DNA of 64,000 nucleotides, taken from contig NZ_JAKILA010000010.1 in the NCBI RefSeq assembly GCF_023283885.1, forward strand, positions 1 to 64,000, given 5' to 3'. The notes under the pieces are model-generated. The model was not told where the DNA came from. It made no database searches and saw nothing but the letters and a program-made list of their open reading frames with translations. The stretch comes from Shewanella basaltis. Its GTDB lineage: Bacteria > Pseudomonadota > Gammaproteobacteria > Enterobacterales > Shewanellaceae. The position numbers were made by a program, and so were the translations under genes. Positions 8,221-19,028 of this stretch are shown here, one piece after another (within the stretch, counting starts at the first letter, position 1; the number at the start of each line of letters is the position of its first letter).

Positions 8221-8316
8221 CCTAGATTCGAGAGCGCTACGCTTCTAAGTTCTAGAAGCGCAGCGACCTAGCAGGACGAAGTCCGCCCTAGAATCTAGGA
8301 CCTAGATCCTAGAACC
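8221..8316 (-). repeat. CTAG-rich hairpin repeat, copy 1 (after nadC)
   Basis: About 95 bases directly after the nadC stop contain seven CTAG tetramers. On the minus strand they carry the core CTAGGGCGGACTTCGTCC then TGCTAGG, which forms a small GGAC-TTC-GTCC hairpin. The same core occurs at 11119-11249 and, in diverged form, at 26256-26335. In all three places it is sense-oriented just after a stop codon. Confidence 0.75.
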
Positions 8317-8317
8317 A

Positions 8318-9259
<942 letters not shown>

Positions 9260-9392
9260 TTACCAAAATGCATTTACACAAGATTACCATATTTACGCAC
9301 TAATCTGACACTCACTGGTGCGCAATTTTTAACATTGGTATTCATGTTTAATGCTGTTAAATTTACTGTATCGACATTGAGTTAGGGTTGTT

Positions 9393-9962
9393 ATGACTAT
9401 TGGAGTATTAAATAAGGGTTGGCTTAACAGTGCTCGTGTCTGTGTTTCGCCACATTTTAATCAACGGCCAGACGACGAAGTGAGCTTACTGGTGATTCAT
9501 AACATTAGTTTACCGGCAGGCTGTTTTGGTTTACCGCACATTGATAATCTGTTTCAGGGCTGTTTAGACATTGAGGCCGATGACAGTTTTATTGATTTAG
9601 CGGGGTTACAGGTATCGGCACATTTTTTAATTCGCCGCGATGGCGAAGTGGTGCAGTATGTAAGTTGTGATGATCGGGCTTGGCATGCTGGGGTGTCTAG
9701 TTTTAACCAAAGAACGGGTTGTAATGACTTTGCCATTGGTATTGAAATGGAGGGCACCGATAGCAGCGGTTATACCGATGTGCAATATGAACAATTAACA
9801 CTGTTAACATTGGCCTTAATGGCGCAGTATCCTATGATTACCTTAGCAAACATTGTGGGTCATTGTGATATTGCTCCCGGACGTAAAACCGATCCAGGTG
9901 ATAGCTTTGACTGGGTACGTTATAAGCAAGCCATTATTGCAGCAACAGTAGCAGCAACTTGA
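9393..9962 (+). CDS. ampD: 1,6-anhydro-N-acetylmuramyl-L-alanine amidase AmpD
   Basis: A 189-residue cytosolic zinc amidase that removes the peptide from anhydromuropeptides during cell-wall recycling; its loss derepresses ampC-type beta-lactamases in other species. The zinc ligands are visible as H36 (VIHNISLP), H157 (VGHCDIAPGRKTDPG) and D167. The IGIEMEG motif and length match the Amidase_2 family. No signal peptide is present, as expected for AmpD. It precedes ampE. Confidence 0.95.
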   Translation: MTIGVLNKGWLNSARVCVSPHFNQRPDDEVSLLVIHNISLPAGCFGLPHIDNLFQGCLDIEADDSFIDLAGLQVSAHFLIRRDGEVVQYVSCDDRAWHAGVSSFNQRTGCNDFAIGIEMEGTDSSGYTDVQYEQLTLLTLALMAQYPMITLANIVGHCDIAPGRKTDPGDSFDWVRYKQAIIAATVAAT

Positions 9963-10260
9963 ATACACTTGGTAAGGCTTGTTGTCGAGTGTTTAGTCAA
10001 CTTGAACAGACGTGTTTCAGAACGTCATTGTGTTTTTAATGCTAGGCGTGTTAATGGGCTAATCTAGAGCTTACACACGTTTACGCTACGGCTTTTGTTG
10101 ATTTAGCTGATTTGGGAAAGGGAAAAATCATTTCCCGCAGTCATTACTCACAGGTTTACCTACAATCAACGCCTTTAAAATGCGTGTAAATTCTAGATGA
10201 AATCGAGCCTATTCAGGTTGTTTAGGTATATACGACAGAGCATAGGTAAAAAGGATATTC
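9963..10260 (+). other. Intergenic region between ampD and ampE
   Basis: About 300 bases with no gene. The only visible structure is a short GGGAAA/TTTCCC hairpin around 10120-10136. The ampE ribosome site (AAAAAGGA) is at the right end. The unusual distance suggests that ampE may have its own promoter rather than being strictly cotranscribed with ampD, but no convincing -35/-10 pair was found. Confidence 0.4.
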
Positions 10261-11112
10261 ATGGCGTTATTTTCATTATTAGTGGCGATTTTAGTTGAGC
10301 GACTTAAATTACTGCCTAGCGGATGGCAGTTTGATAGTTTAATGGTGCGTTACCATAAACAATTTTGGGATGCAAAATCGCTAGCATCTGAGTTTGGTGT
10401 AGTGATGGCACTAACATTGCCTGCCGTGGTGGTGTTTGTGGTGAGCCATTTACTGCAAGGGATGTTGTTTGATTTACTCAGTTTGGCTTTTTGGGTTGTG
10501 GTGTCGATAATTTGTTTTAGTCACCAACATTTACGCGCGGTATTTAAACAGTACATTCAGGCGGCCTGTCGGGGCGATGTGCAAGCGTGTTATCGCTATG
10601 CTGGCCAACTTGATTGTACTGAGTGTATCGATGTGGTTGATGAACAAGATTTAGGCAAAAAAGTAGGGCAAACCGTTGCTTGGATTAATTACCGTTACTA
10701 TGGCGCGGTAGCACTATTTTTAATCTTTTTGGGCCCAGCTGGCGCTGTGTTGTACTGTACTGTGCGTTTTTTCAGTGACTTTAACGCTAAGCAGTGCATG
10801 GACATGCCATTAGTTAATGATTTACTCACCATACTTGATTGGTTACCAAGCCGAGTATTTAGTTTTGGTTATGTGTTAAGTGGCCAATTTAGTAGTGGTT
10901 TGCAAGCCTGGCGGCAATATAGTTTACACCTTAATTGCGAGGCCAAAACAATTGTGACTCAAACAGCGGTGGCGGCTGAGTCGTTGCCTGAGGCGGGCAA
11001 CGCTCCTGTGAGTGTGCAATCAACTCTAGCATTGCTGGCATTAAGTAAGCGCAATTTTGTTTTACTGTTAACTTTGGTGTCGGTATTAACCATTTTTGGT
11101 GTTGTTAATTAG
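10261..11112 (+). CDS. ampE: Regulatory signalling modulator / inner-membrane protein AmpE
   Basis: A 283-residue inner-membrane protein with about four hydrophobic segments (near residues 55-85, 145-175 and at the C terminus FVLLLTLVSVLTIFGVVN) and the family start MALFSLLVAILVERL. AmpE accompanies AmpD in many gammaproteobacteria; its biochemical role is poorly defined. AAAAAGGA lies eight bases before the ATG. A tandem hairpin repeat begins six bases after the stop. Confidence 0.88.
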   Translation: MALFSLLVAILVERLKLLPSGWQFDSLMVRYHKQFWDAKSLASEFGVVMALTLPAVVVFVVSHLLQGMLFDLLSLAFWVVVSIICFSHQHLRAVFKQYIQAACRGDVQACYRYAGQLDCTECIDVVDEQDLGKKVGQTVAWINYRYYGAVALFLIFLGPAGAVLYCTVRFFSDFNAKQCMDMPLVNDLLTILDWLPSRVFSFGYVLSGQFSSGLQAWRQYSLHLNCEAKTIVTQTAVAAESLPEAGNAPVSVQSTLALLALSKRNFVLLLTLVSVLTIFGVVN

Positions 11113-11118
11113 TTTCGA

Positions 11119-11249
11119 GGGCGGACTGCGTCCTGCTAGGACAGCTTCGCTGCTGAGATACTAGGGCGGACTGCGTCCTGCTAGGACAGCTTCGCTGCTG
11201 AGATACTAGGGCGGACTACGTCCTGCTAGGACAGCTTCGCTGCTGAGAT
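11119..11249 (+). repeat. Three tandem 45-bp hairpin repeats after ampE (copy 2 of the CTAG family)
   Basis: Three near-identical 45-base units start at 11119, 11164 and 11209; the third is cut after about 41 bases. Each unit reads GGGCGGACTGCGTCCTGC, then TAGGACAGCTTCGCTG, and can form two small hairpins (GGAC-TGC-GTCC and CAGC-TTC-GCTG). Only one substitution is seen among the aligned units (TGC to TAC in copy 3). The first unit starts six bases after the ampE stop, in sense orientation. Confidence 0.9.
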
Positions 11250-11305
11250 TTTATTCTTTTTAGCAGCGTCGCGCTCTAGTTTCTAGTTCCTAGATTCTAG
11301 ATTTA
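11250..11305 (+). repeat. CTAG-rich tail of the repeat cluster
   Basis: After the tandem array comes AGCAGCGTCGCGCTCTAG followed by CTAG words spaced 7-8 bases (TTTCTAGTTCCTAGATTCTAGA). The corresponding edge of copy 1 also carries closely spaced CTAGs. From 11306 to 11455 nothing is recognised apart from the pdhR promoter region. Confidence 0.65.
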
Positions 11306-11455
11306 AGCGCTTTAGGGGAAATGGTCTGACCCCTTTTATTTAAATATCGGTTATGCTCGTGGATTGAGCGTTTTAAACAAACTAGTGCTGAGTTGTTAAT
11401 AAGCTGATAACTAGACATGGCCTGTATGATTTGCTAAAGTGCGCTCTATCAAATT

Positions 11456-11472
11456 AATTGGTAAGACCAATT
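11456..11472 (+). promoter_or_regulatory. PdhR operator (autoregulation of pdhR-aceEF)
   Basis: ATTGGTAAGACCAAT at 11457-11471 is an exact match to the E. coli PdhR consensus ATTGGTNNNACCAAT, extended to a 17-bp palindrome. It lies 33 bases before the pdhR ATG, overlapping the expected promoter (TTGCTA at 11431 with a weak -10 near 11454). PdhR bound here would repress the operon until pyruvate releases it. Confidence 0.88.
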
Positions 11473-11504
11473 GACAATCGCTTGTTTATGGAGCAGAGCG
11501 CCTA

Positions 11505-12257
11505 ATGGCTTATAGTAAGATTACCCAGCCAAAAATTTCCGATGTGATCATGGAGCAATTAGAGCGCATGATCCTCGAAGGCAGTTTGCAGCCGGGCCAA
11601 AAACTGCCTCCCGAACGCGAACTTGCTGTGCAGTTTGAAGTGTCGCGTCCTTCATTGCGTGAAGCTATTCAAAAGTTAGAAGCAAAAGGGTTGCTAATGC
11701 GTCGTCAAGGCGGTGGCACCTATGTTAAAGAACAACTCTGGCAAAGTCTTGCCGATCCTATTGTTGAATTAATGCATAACGACTCAGAAAGCCAATATGA
11801 CTTACTGGAATTTCGTCACGCCACTGAAGGCATGATGGCTTACTTTGCCGCACTTCGTGGTACAGATGCCGATATGCAAAACATTAATAACCGCATTATT
11901 GAGGTTGAGTCAGCCGCCAATATCGAGGCCAAAGCGGATGCGATTGTGCGTTTTTATCGCGCGGTGGCCGAGGCGTCTCACAATGTGGCAATGCTGCATT
12001 TGGTCCTCAGTTTAACCCCTGTGCTACACAAAAATGTTGCACAAAACTTGGAGCTTTTAAGCCGACGCGCAGAAGCTTCAACCATGGCAAATGATCACAG
12101 ACGGGCATTATTGGCAGCGATTGTTCGCCGAGACCCAGATGCTGCACGTGAGGCTTCGAACGAGCACTTAAGCTATATCGAAGAGGTCATGCTATCAGTA
12201 AGAGAAGAAGACAGTCGGTTGCAGCGTAGTTTGCGCCGCTTAAAGAGTGGTGGATAG
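11505..12257 (+). CDS. pdhR: Pyruvate dehydrogenase complex repressor PdhR
   Basis: A 250-residue GntR/FadR-family regulator: winged helix at about residues 8-72 (ERELAVQFEVSRPSLREAIQKLEAKGLL) and a C-terminal FCD all-helical ligand domain at about 90-225. In E. coli it represses pdhR-aceEF-lpd and senses pyruvate. Its own operator is directly upstream and aceE follows 106 bases downstream, so the feedback circuit is the standard one. Length is near that of E. coli PdhR (254). Confidence 0.95.
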   Translation: MAYSKITQPKISDVIMEQLERMILEGSLQPGQKLPPERELAVQFEVSRPSLREAIQKLEAKGLLMRRQGGGTYVKEQLWQSLADPIVELMHNDSESQYDLLEFRHATEGMMAYFAALRGTDADMQNINNRIIEVESAANIEAKADAIVRFYRAVAEASHNVAMLHLVLSLTPVLHKNVAQNLELLSRRAEASTMANDHRRALLAAIVRRDPDAAREASNEHLSYIEEVMLSVREEDSRLQRSLRRLKSGG

Positions 12258-12363
12258 GCCAAGCTCTTTTCGCGCCAAGCCTGACACTTTTAATTTAATT
12301 ATAAAACCTACTCTACACACCCTTTACAGGTGTATTAGATAAAACGTATAGGAAAGACTACCA

Positions 12364-15024
12364 ATGTCTGAACATTTGCTAAAAGATATTGATCCACAAG
12401 AAACAAGCGAGTGGTTGTCTGCTTTAGAATCAGTGGTACGTGAAGAAGGAGTTGAGCGTGCTCAGTACCTTCTTGAGCAAGTATTGGATAAAGCCCGTTT
12501 AGATGGCGTAGATATGCCAACGGGTGTGACCACTAACTATATCAATACCATTGCAACTAAAGACGAGCCCGCCTACCCGGGTGATACCACGCTTGAGCGT
12601 CGTATCCGCTCTGTTATTCGTTGGAACGCAATTATGATTGTGTTGCGTGCATCGAAAAAAGATTTAGAGCTTGGCGGCCACATGGCGTCTTTTCAGTCTT
12701 CTGCCGCGTTTTACGAAACTTGTTTTAACCACTTCTTCCGTGCACCGAATGAAAAAGACGGTGGCGATTTAGTGTATTATCAAGGCCACATTTCTCCAGG
12801 TATTTATGCGCGTGCATTTGTTGAGGGGCGTTTAACGGCTGAGCAACTTGATAATTTCCGTCAAGAAGTGGATGGTAACGGTATTCCATCGTACCCACAC
12901 CCTAAATTAATGCCTGAGTTTTGGCAGTTCCCAACGGTATCTATGGGTTTAGGCCCAATGTCTGCTATCTATCAAGCGCGTTTCTTAAAATACCTTGATG
13001 GCCGCGGCTTAAAAGATACCTCTGCGCAGCGTGTGTATGCCTTCTTAGGTGACGGTGAGATGGATGAGCCGGAATCTCGTGGGGCAATTTCGTTTGCATC
13101 TCGTGAAAAACTAGACAACTTATGTTTCCTGATTAACTGTAACCTACAGCGTCTAGACGGCCCTGTTATGGGTAACGGTAAAATTATTCAAGAGCTTGAA
13201 GGTTTATTCCGTGGTGCAGGTTGGAACGTAGTCAAAGTAATTTGGGGTAACAACTGGGATGCATTAATTGCTAAAGATACCTCAGGTAAGTTACTGCAAC
13301 TGATGAACGAAACTGTTGACGGCGACTACCAGACCTTTAAGTCAAAAGATGGTGCTTATGTTCGTGAGCACTTCTTTGGTAAGTACCCAGAAACCGCAGC
13401 TCTCGTGTCTGACATGACCGATGCACAAATCTTTGCTCTTAAGCGTGGTGGTCATGAGCCATCTAAGCTATTTGCAGCTTATAAAAACGCTCAGGAAACT
13501 AAAGGTCGTCCAACCGTTATTTTGGCTAAAACCGTAAAAGGTTATGGCATGGGTGAAGCGGCAGAAGGTAAAAACATTGCTCACCAAGTGAAGAAAATGG
13601 ACATGACTCACGTACTGCAATTACGTGATCGTCTAGGCCTACAAGATTTATTAACTGATGATGCGGTTGAAAACCTGCCTTATTTAACACTTGAAGAAGG
13701 CTCGAAAGAGCATGAGTACTTACATGCTCGTCGTAAAGCGTTACATGGTTACACGCCACAGCGTTTGCCTAACTTTACTGAAGCGTTAACCCTGCCAGCC
13801 CTTGAAGAATTTACCCCGTTGCTTGAAGAGCAAAAGCGTGAAATTTCATCAACTATGGCGTTTGTGCGTACCTTAAATATTCTTTTAAAAGATAAAGGCA
13901 TTGGCAAAAATATTGTGCCAATTATTGCCGACGAAGCGCGTACATTTGGTATGGAAGGTTTATTCCGTCAAATCGGTATTTATAACCCATCTGGTCAAAC
14001 TTATACCCCTGAAGATCGTGGCGTTGTGTCTTACTACAAAGAGGCGACTTCAGGCCAAGTATTGCAAGAGGGTATTAACGAGTTAGGTGCGATGTCATCT
14101 TGGGTGGCAGCGGCAACGTCATACAGCACTAACAACTTACCGATGATCCCATTCTATATTTACTACTCTATGTTTGGTTTCCAACGCGTGGGTGATATGG
14201 CGTGGATGGCAGGCGATCAGCAAGCTCGTGGTTTCTTATTAGGTGCTACCGCTGGCCGTACTACCCTTAACGGTGAAGGTTTGCAGCATGAAGATGGTCA
14301 TAGCCATGTTCAAGCAAGCACAATTCCTAACTGTATCTCTTATGATCCAACCTTTGCTTATGAAGTGGCAGTGATCATTCAAGACGGTATTCGCCGCATG
14401 TATGGCGAGCAAGAAAATGTGTTCTATTACTTAACCCTAATGAACGAAAACTACGCGATGCCAGCGATGCCAGCCGGTAGCGAAGAAGGTATTCGTAAGG
14501 GTATTTATAAGCTTGAGTCGCACAAAGGCAGCAAAAAAGTGCAGCTAATGAGCTCGGGCACCATTATGAATGAAGTACGTAAAGCGGCGCAGATCCTGAG
14601 TGAAGAATATGATGTGGCATCAGATGTCTTCTCAGTTACGTCATTTAACGAGCTTGCTCGTGATGGCCAAGATGCTGAGCGTTACAACATGTTGCATCCT
14701 GAAGCGGCTGAGAAACAAGCTTATATTTCTACCGTGATGGGCAGCGAGCCTGCAATTGCTGCTACCGACTACATGAAGAACTATGCTGAGCAAGTACGTG
14801 CTTACATGCCATCTGTTTCTTACAAAGTATTAGGTACTGATGGTTTTGGTCGTTCAGATAGCCGTGAAAACTTACGTCGTCACTTTGAAGTAAACGCGGG
14901 TTATGTGGTTGTAGCTGCATTAGCTGAGCTTGCTAAACGTGGCGAAATCGAAAAGTCGGTTGTGACTCAGGCGATTGCTAAGTTTGGTATCGACACTGAA
15001 AAGACCAACCCGTTATACGCATAA
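12364..15024 (+). CDS. aceE: Pyruvate dehydrogenase E1 component AceE
   Basis: An 886-residue homodimeric thiamine-diphosphate enzyme that decarboxylates pyruvate and acetylates the E2 lipoyl groups. The ThDP-binding [14 protein letters not shown] with the downstream [11 protein letters not shown] is visible, as is the pyrimidine-domain signature around [14 protein letters not shown]. Length matches the E. coli enzyme (887). It is preceded by AGGA, 10 bases before the ATG. aceF begins 13 bases after the stop. Confidence 0.97.
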   Translation: MSEHLLKDIDPQETSEWLSALESVVREEGVERAQYLLEQVLDKARLDGVDMPTGVTTNYINTIATKDEPAYPGDTTLERRIRSVIRWNAIMIVLRASKKDLELGGHMASFQSSAAFYETCFNHFFRAPNEKDGGDLVYYQGHISPGIYARAFVEGRLTAEQLDNFRQEVDGNGIPSYPHPKLMPEFWQFPTVSMGLGPMSAIYQARFLKYLDGRGLKDTSAQRVYAFLGDGEMDEPESRGAISFASREKLDNLCFLINCNLQRLDGPVMGNGKIIQELEGLFRGAGWNVVKVIWGNNWDALIAKDTSGKLLQLMNETVDGDYQTFKSKDGAYVREHFFGKYPETAALVSDMTDAQIFALKRGGHEPSKLFAAYKNAQETKGRPTVILAKTVKGYGMGEAAEGKNIAHQVKKMDMTHVLQLRDRLGLQDLLTDDAVENLPYLTLEEGSKEHEYLHARRKALHGYTPQRLPNFTEALTLPALEEFTPLLEEQKREISSTMAFVRTLNILLKDKGIGKNIVPIIADEARTFGMEGLFRQIGIYNPSGQTYTPEDRGVVSYYKEATSGQVLQEGINELGAMSSWVAAATSYSTNNLPMIPFYIYYSMFGFQRVGDMAWMAGDQQARGFLLGATAGRTTLNGEGLQHEDGHSHVQASTIPNCISYDPTFAYEVAVIIQDGIRRMYGEQENVFYYLTLMNENYAMPAMPAGSEEGIRKGIYKLESHKGSKKVQLMSSGTIMNEVRKAAQILSEEYDVASDVFSVTSFNELARDGQDAERYNMLHPEAAEKQAYISTVMGSEPAIAATDYMKNYAEQVRAYMPSVSYKVLGTDGFGRSDSRENLRRHFEVNAGYVVVAALAELAKRGEIEKSVVTQAIAKFGIDTEKTNPLYA

Positions 15025-15037
15025 GAGGCTAGATAAA

Positions 15038-16930
15038 ATGGCAATTGAAATTAATGTTCCTGATATCGGCGCGGATGAGGTTGAAGTGACTGAAATCCTT
15101 GTTAGCGTAGGCGACAAGGTGGAAGAAGAGCAGTCTCTTATCAGCGTTGAAGGCGATAAAGCGGCAATGGAAGTTCCTGCTTCTGCTGCCGGTATCGTGA
15201 AAGAAATTAAAGTGAAAGTGGGCGATAAAGTGGCTACTGATTCGTTAATTATGATTTTTGAATCAGACGCAGCGCCAGCAGCGAGTGTGGCACCTGCTCC
15301 ACAAGCCGCAGCGCCTGTTGCAGCTCCGGTGGCAAGTGCTGCACCTGCGCTTAAAGACGTTAACGTGCCAGATATTGGCGGCGATGAAGTGTCGGTCACT
15401 GAAATTTTAGTGAAGGTTGGCGACACCATTACAGAAGAGCAATCGCTATTAAGCGTTGAAGGCGATAAAGCGGCGATGGAAGTGCCAGCACCGTTTGCTG
15501 GTGTACTTAAAGAAATTAAAGTGGCCGTTGGCGATAAAGTATCAACCGGTTCACTTGTGATGGTATTTGAAGTGGCCGGTAGCGCACCAGCTGCTCCTGT
15601 TGCTACAGCCGCAGCGCCGGTAGCGACTGCATCTGCCGTTAAAGATGTTAACGTGCCTGATATCGGTGGCGACGAAGTGGTTGTCACAGAAGTTATGGTT
15701 AAAGTGGGTGACACCGTTGCCGAAGAACAGTCTTTAATTAGCGTTGAAGGCGATAAAGCGGCGATGGAAGTACCAGCACCATTTGCCGGTACCGTTAAGT
15801 CAATTGTTGTTAGCCAAGGCGATAAAGTATCAACTGGCTCATTAATTATGACTTTCGAAGTGGCCGGTAGCGCGCAAGCACCGGCCCCAGCTCCTGTAGC
15901 CAGTGCACCGGTTGCCGCAACCCCTGCGCCGGCCGCTCCTGCGCCGGCCGCTCCTGCGCAAACGGCTGCTGCAGCAAAAGAAGACTTTGTTGAAAACAGT
16001 GCTTATGCCCATGCGTCACCGGTTATTCGCCGCATGGCGCGTGAGCTTGGTGTTAACCTCGCGAATGTTAAAGGCTCTGGTCGCAAAGGTCGTGTGGTTA
16101 AAGAAGACGTGCAAAACTACGTGAAAGCGGCGGTTAAGCAAGTTGAGTCTGGTGCGGTTAAATCTGCAAGCAATGGCGGCGGTGAGCTCAATCTACTTGC
16201 ATGGCCAAAGGTAGACTTTAATAAGTTTGGCGAAACAGAAGTTAAGCCATTATCACGTATTCAGAAGATTTCTGGTGCTAACCTACACCGTAACTGGGTG
16301 AAAATCCCGCATGTTACCCAGTGGGACGATGCTGATATTACTGAGCTTGAAGAGTTCCGTAAGGCACAAAATGCACTTGAAGCGAAGAAAGATTCTGGCA
16401 TGAAGATCACTCCATTAGTGTTCATCATGAAAGCGGCTGCTAAAGCATTAGAAGCCTATCCAACGTTTAACTCTTCATTATCAGAAGATGGCGAAAGCTT
16501 AATTCTGAAGAAGTACGTTAACATTGGTATTGCTGTAGATACACCAAATGGTCTTGTGGTGCCAGTGTTTAAAGACGTTAATAAAAAAGGCATTCATGAG
16601 CTGTCGAACGAGCTTAAAGTGGTATCGAAAAAAGCCCGTGACGGTAAATTGACCGCATCTGACATGCAAGGTGGCTGCTTCACCATTTCAAGCTTAGGTG
16701 GTATTGGTGGTACAGCATTTACACCAATCGTCAATGCGCCAGAAGTGGCCATTTTAGGTGTGTCTAAGTCTGACTTTAAGCCTGTTTGGAATGGTAAAGA
16801 ATTTACCCCACGCTTAATGCTACCGCTGTCGCTATCATACGATCACCGTGTGATAGACGGTGCAGATGGTGCAAGGTTCATTACTTATCTGAACCAGTGT
16901 TTATCAGATATTCGTACCTTAGTACTTTAA
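15038..16930 (+). CDS. aceF: Dihydrolipoamide acetyltransferase (E2) of pyruvate dehydrogenase, AceF
   Basis: A 630-residue E2 core protein with three N-terminal lipoyl domains (about 1-75, 105-180 and 207-282), each carrying the lipoylated Lys in GDKAAMEVP, joined by Ala/Pro linkers. A peripheral-subunit-binding domain follows ([16 protein letters not shown], about 325-362), then the catalytic acyltransferase domain ending with [13 protein letters not shown], which contains the active-site HxxxDG. The start at 15038 is supported by AAGAGG and homology to E. coli AceF (630 residues, also three lipoyl domains). Confidence 0.97.
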   Translation: MAIEINVPDIGADEVEVTEILVSVGDKVEEEQSLISVEGDKAAMEVPASAAGIVKEIKVKVGDKVATDSLIMIFESDAAPAASVAPAPQAAAPVAAPVASAAPALKDVNVPDIGGDEVSVTEILVKVGDTITEEQSLLSVEGDKAAMEVPAPFAGVLKEIKVAVGDKVSTGSLVMVFEVAGSAPAAPVATAAAPVATASAVKDVNVPDIGGDEVVVTEVMVKVGDTVAEEQSLISVEGDKAAMEVPAPFAGTVKSIVVSQGDKVSTGSLIMTFEVAGSAQAPAPAPVASAPVAATPAPAAPAPAAPAQTAAAAKEDFVENSAYAHASPVIRRMARELGVNLANVKGSGRKGRVVKEDVQNYVKAAVKQVESGAVKSASNGGGELNLLAWPKVDFNKFGETEVKPLSRIQKISGANLHRNWVKIPHVTQWDDADITELEEFRKAQNALEAKKDSGMKITPLVFIMKAAAKALEAYPTFNSSLSEDGESLILKKYVNIGIAVDTPNGLVVPVFKDVNKKGIHELSNELKVVSKKARDGKLTASDMQGGCFTISSLGGIGGTAFTPIVNAPEVAILGVSKSDFKPVWNGKEFTPRLMLPLSLSYDHRVIDGADGARFITYLNQCLSDIRTLVL

Positions 16931-16934
16931 TACC

Positions 16935-16973
16935 AATAGGCTGCTTGATTATTCAAGCAGCCTATTTTGTTTA
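16935..16973 (+). terminator. Intrinsic terminator after aceF
   Basis: A perfect 14-bp stem (16935-16948 with 16953-16966, loop TTAT) is followed by TTTTGTTT. It separates aceEF from lpdA, which therefore needs its own promoter or read-through. Confidence 0.85.
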
Positions 16974-17056
16974 CAGATATACCCAATTAATGCTTGTTGA
17001 ACACGCATCTTGACGTTGTTTGAGTAATAGATGCCAATCAATCCGACTTTCTAGGA

Positions 17057-17086
17057 TTGTGATTCGTGTCAAACAAAGTGTAAAAT
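17057..17086 (+). promoter_or_regulatory. Candidate sigma-70 promoter of lpdA
   Basis: TTGTGA (17057-17062), an 18-base spacer and TAAAAT (17081-17086) lie about 65 bases before the lpdA ATG and after the aceF terminator. A separate lpd promoter is expected, since E3 also serves 2-oxoglutarate dehydrogenase and glycine cleavage. Confidence 0.5.
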
Positions 17087-17152
17087 GCGGTCAGCTTACA
17101 CGATCTGGCCACGAGGCGGTATCACCGTCAATAGCAAAGGATAGAGGAAAAC

Positions 17153-18580
17153 ATGAGTAACGAAATTAAAACTCAGGTAGTTGTATTAGGCGCGGGCCCT
17201 GCAGGTTATTCTGCGGCTTTTCGTGCTGCAGACCTAGGCTTAGAAACCGTCATTATTGAACGTTACAGCACCTTAGGTGGCGTATGTTTAAATGTGGGTT
17301 GTATCCCATCTAAAGCATTATTGCACGTATCTAAAGTCATCGAAGAAGCAAAAACGGTGGCAGCTCACGGTGTAAGTTTTGGCGAGCCACAAATCGATTT
17401 AGATAAATTACGCAGCTATAAAGAAAAAGTTATCGGCCAATTAACCGGTGGCTTAGGTGGCATGGCTAAAATGCGTAAAGTGACTGTGGTTAACGGCTTA
17501 GGTAAATTTACTGGCCCAAATACCATTGAAGTGCAAGGTGAAGATGGCGTTAAAGTGGTTAACTTTGATAACGCGATTATTGCAGCTGGTTCTCGTCCTA
17601 TTAAATTGCCATTTATCCCACACGAAGACCCACGCATTTGGGATTCTACCGATGCGCTAGAGTTGAAAGAAGTGCCAGGTAAGTTATTGGTGATGGGCGG
17701 TGGTATTATCGGTCTAGAAATGGGTACAGTATACTCATCACTAGGCAGTGACATTGACGTGGTTGAAATGTTTGACCAAGTTATCCCTGCTGCTGATAAA
17801 GACATTGTTCAAGTCTTCACTAAGAAGATCAAAAACAAGTTTAACTTAATGCTAGAAACCAAAGTTACAGCGGTTGAAGCTAAAGAAGATGGCATTTATG
17901 TATCGATGGAAGGCAAAAAAGCACCTGCTGAGCCAGTTCGTTACGATGCCGTATTAGTGGCCATTGGTCGTTCACCAAATGGTAAGTCTTTAGATGCTGA
18001 AAAAGCAGGCGTAAATGTAGATGAACGTGGCTTTATCAATGTTGATAAGCAATTACGCACTAACGTACCGCACATTTATGCAATTGGTGACATCGTTGGT
18101 CAACCTATGCTTGCGCATAAAGGCGTGCATGAAGGCCATGTTGCTGCTGAAGTGATTGCGGGTATGAAACACTACTTTGACCCGAAAGTGATCCCATCGA
18201 TTGCTTACACAGATCCAGAAGTTGCATGGGTTGGTGTTACTGAGAAAGAAGCAAAAGAGCAAGGTTTATCTTACGAAGTTGCTAAGTTCCCATGGGCTGC
18301 CTCTGGTCGTGCAATCGCATCTGATGCAAGCGACGGTATGACTAAGTTAATTTTCGACAAAGAGACTCACCGCGTGATTGGTGGTGCGATTGTGGGTGTT
18401 AACGGTGGCGAATTACTTGGTGAAATTGGCCTAGCGATTGAAATGGGTTGCGATGCTGAAGATTTAGCATTAACCATTCATGCGCACCCAACGTTACATG
18501 AGTCAGTCGGTTTAGCGGCTGAATTATACGAAGGGTCAATTACAGACTTACCTAACCCTAAAGCGGTTAAGAAGAAGTAA
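17153..18580 (+). CDS. lpdA: Dihydrolipoyl dehydrogenase (E3) LpdA
   Basis: A 475-residue FAD flavoprotein that reoxidises dihydrolipoyl groups with NAD+, shared by several 2-oxo acid dehydrogenase complexes. Visible are the FAD motif GAGPAGYSAA near the N terminus, the redox disulfide GGVCLNVGCIPSK, the NAD-binding GGGIIGLEMG and the C-terminal catalytic HAHPTLHES. GAGGAAA precedes the ATG. The terminators on both sides make it a separate transcription unit. Confidence 0.97.
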   Translation: MSNEIKTQVVVLGAGPAGYSAAFRAADLGLETVIIERYSTLGGVCLNVGCIPSKALLHVSKVIEEAKTVAAHGVSFGEPQIDLDKLRSYKEKVIGQLTGGLGGMAKMRKVTVVNGLGKFTGPNTIEVQGEDGVKVVNFDNAIIAAGSRPIKLPFIPHEDPRIWDSTDALELKEVPGKLLVMGGGIIGLEMGTVYSSLGSDIDVVEMFDQVIPAADKDIVQVFTKKIKNKFNLMLETKVTAVEAKEDGIYVSMEGKKAPAEPVRYDAVLVAIGRSPNGKSLDAEKAGVNVDERGFINVDKQLRTNVPHIYAIGDIVGQPMLAHKGVHEGHVAAEVIAGMKHYFDPKVIPSIAYTDPEVAWVGVTEKEAKEQGLSYEVAKFPWAASGRAIASDASDGMTKLIFDKETHRVIGGAIVGVNGGELLGEIGLAIEMGCDAEDLALTIHAHPTLHESVGLAAELYEGSITDLPNPKAVKKK

Positions 18581-18600
18581 TAACACGACTTTGTTTGAAT

Positions 18601-18632
18601 AAAGCACTCCATAAATGGGGTGCTTTTTTTTG
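18601..18632 (+). terminator. Intrinsic terminator after lpdA
   Basis: AAAGCACTCC and GGGGTGCTTT pair (one G-T) around ATAAAT and run into an 8-T tract. It lies 20 bases after the lpdA stop. Confidence 0.9.
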
Positions 18633-18708
18633 GTTTATTTTTAGTGGTTATAGTCTAGGATTAAAGGGAGAACCTAGTCGATTTAACATCAATTGGGATA
18701 AATAAGTA

Positions 18709-18910
18709 ATCAACCTGAGATCGGGATAATAAACGCCTTTCAAACAGTCCTTTGCCCTGTTAACTGTGTTGAATCGACTTGCAATAGGCTAGCTATTGAC
18801 GCGTCAATTCGCCTTGTTAGCAGAACAAATGACAAGCTTGAAAGTGAGAAAGAGTAACGTGTTGATTTTAAATAGCATAAGTTCATCCCTTATCCCGAAC
18901 TCAGGTTAAT
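18709..18910. mobile_element. MITE-like element, copy A, with 21-bp terminal inverted repeats
   Basis: A 202-base unit bounded by inverted repeats: 18709-18729 (ATCAACCTGAGATCGGGATAA) and 18890-18910, whose reverse complement is ATTAACCTGAGTTCGGGATAA, so 19 of 21 bases pair. The interior has no open frame. Positions 18725-18910 align over the same length with 19029-19214. No clear target-site duplication was found. It looks like a non-autonomous element or other dispersed repeat; its mobility is an inference. Confidence 0.6.
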
Positions 18911-19028
18911 CAGATAGTACGCAGGCAAAATCGCTTAGCACAAGGCAGAAATTGCAGCGAGGTCGTTGTGCTACCTTCAATGTTTTAAGCATGACCACAT
19001 TTTTGTGCTAATTGGTATAACCCTGCGT

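Larger units (their letters stand above)
7487..8317. other. 831-base non-coding region between pilA and nadC
   Basis: No convincing protein or tRNA gene is seen. The pilA upstream region occupies the left end. The middle is rich in GTTAAC/GTTAATG words and holds a perfect 12-bp inverted repeat (7814-7825 with 7878-7889), a small palindrome TAGCATTTAATGCTA near 7737-7751 and a GAAA-loop hairpin TGGCC/GGCCA around 7997-8011. A CTAG-rich repeat fills the right end (8221-8316). The two genes flanking it are both on the minus strand, so it would contain the pilA regulatory region and the nadC 3' end. Confidence 0.6.

Noticed and set aside
15013-15714. 233-codon open frame opposite aceF
   Set aside because: Ser/Thr/Ala-rich shadow of the repeated lipoyl domains; aceF itself is unmistakable and the repeat periodicity is mirrored.
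19010-19024. AATTGGTATAACCCT as a second PdhR site
   Set aside because: Only one half matches the ATTGGTNNNACCAAT palindrome, and it lies in a decayed repeat far from any PdhR target gene.
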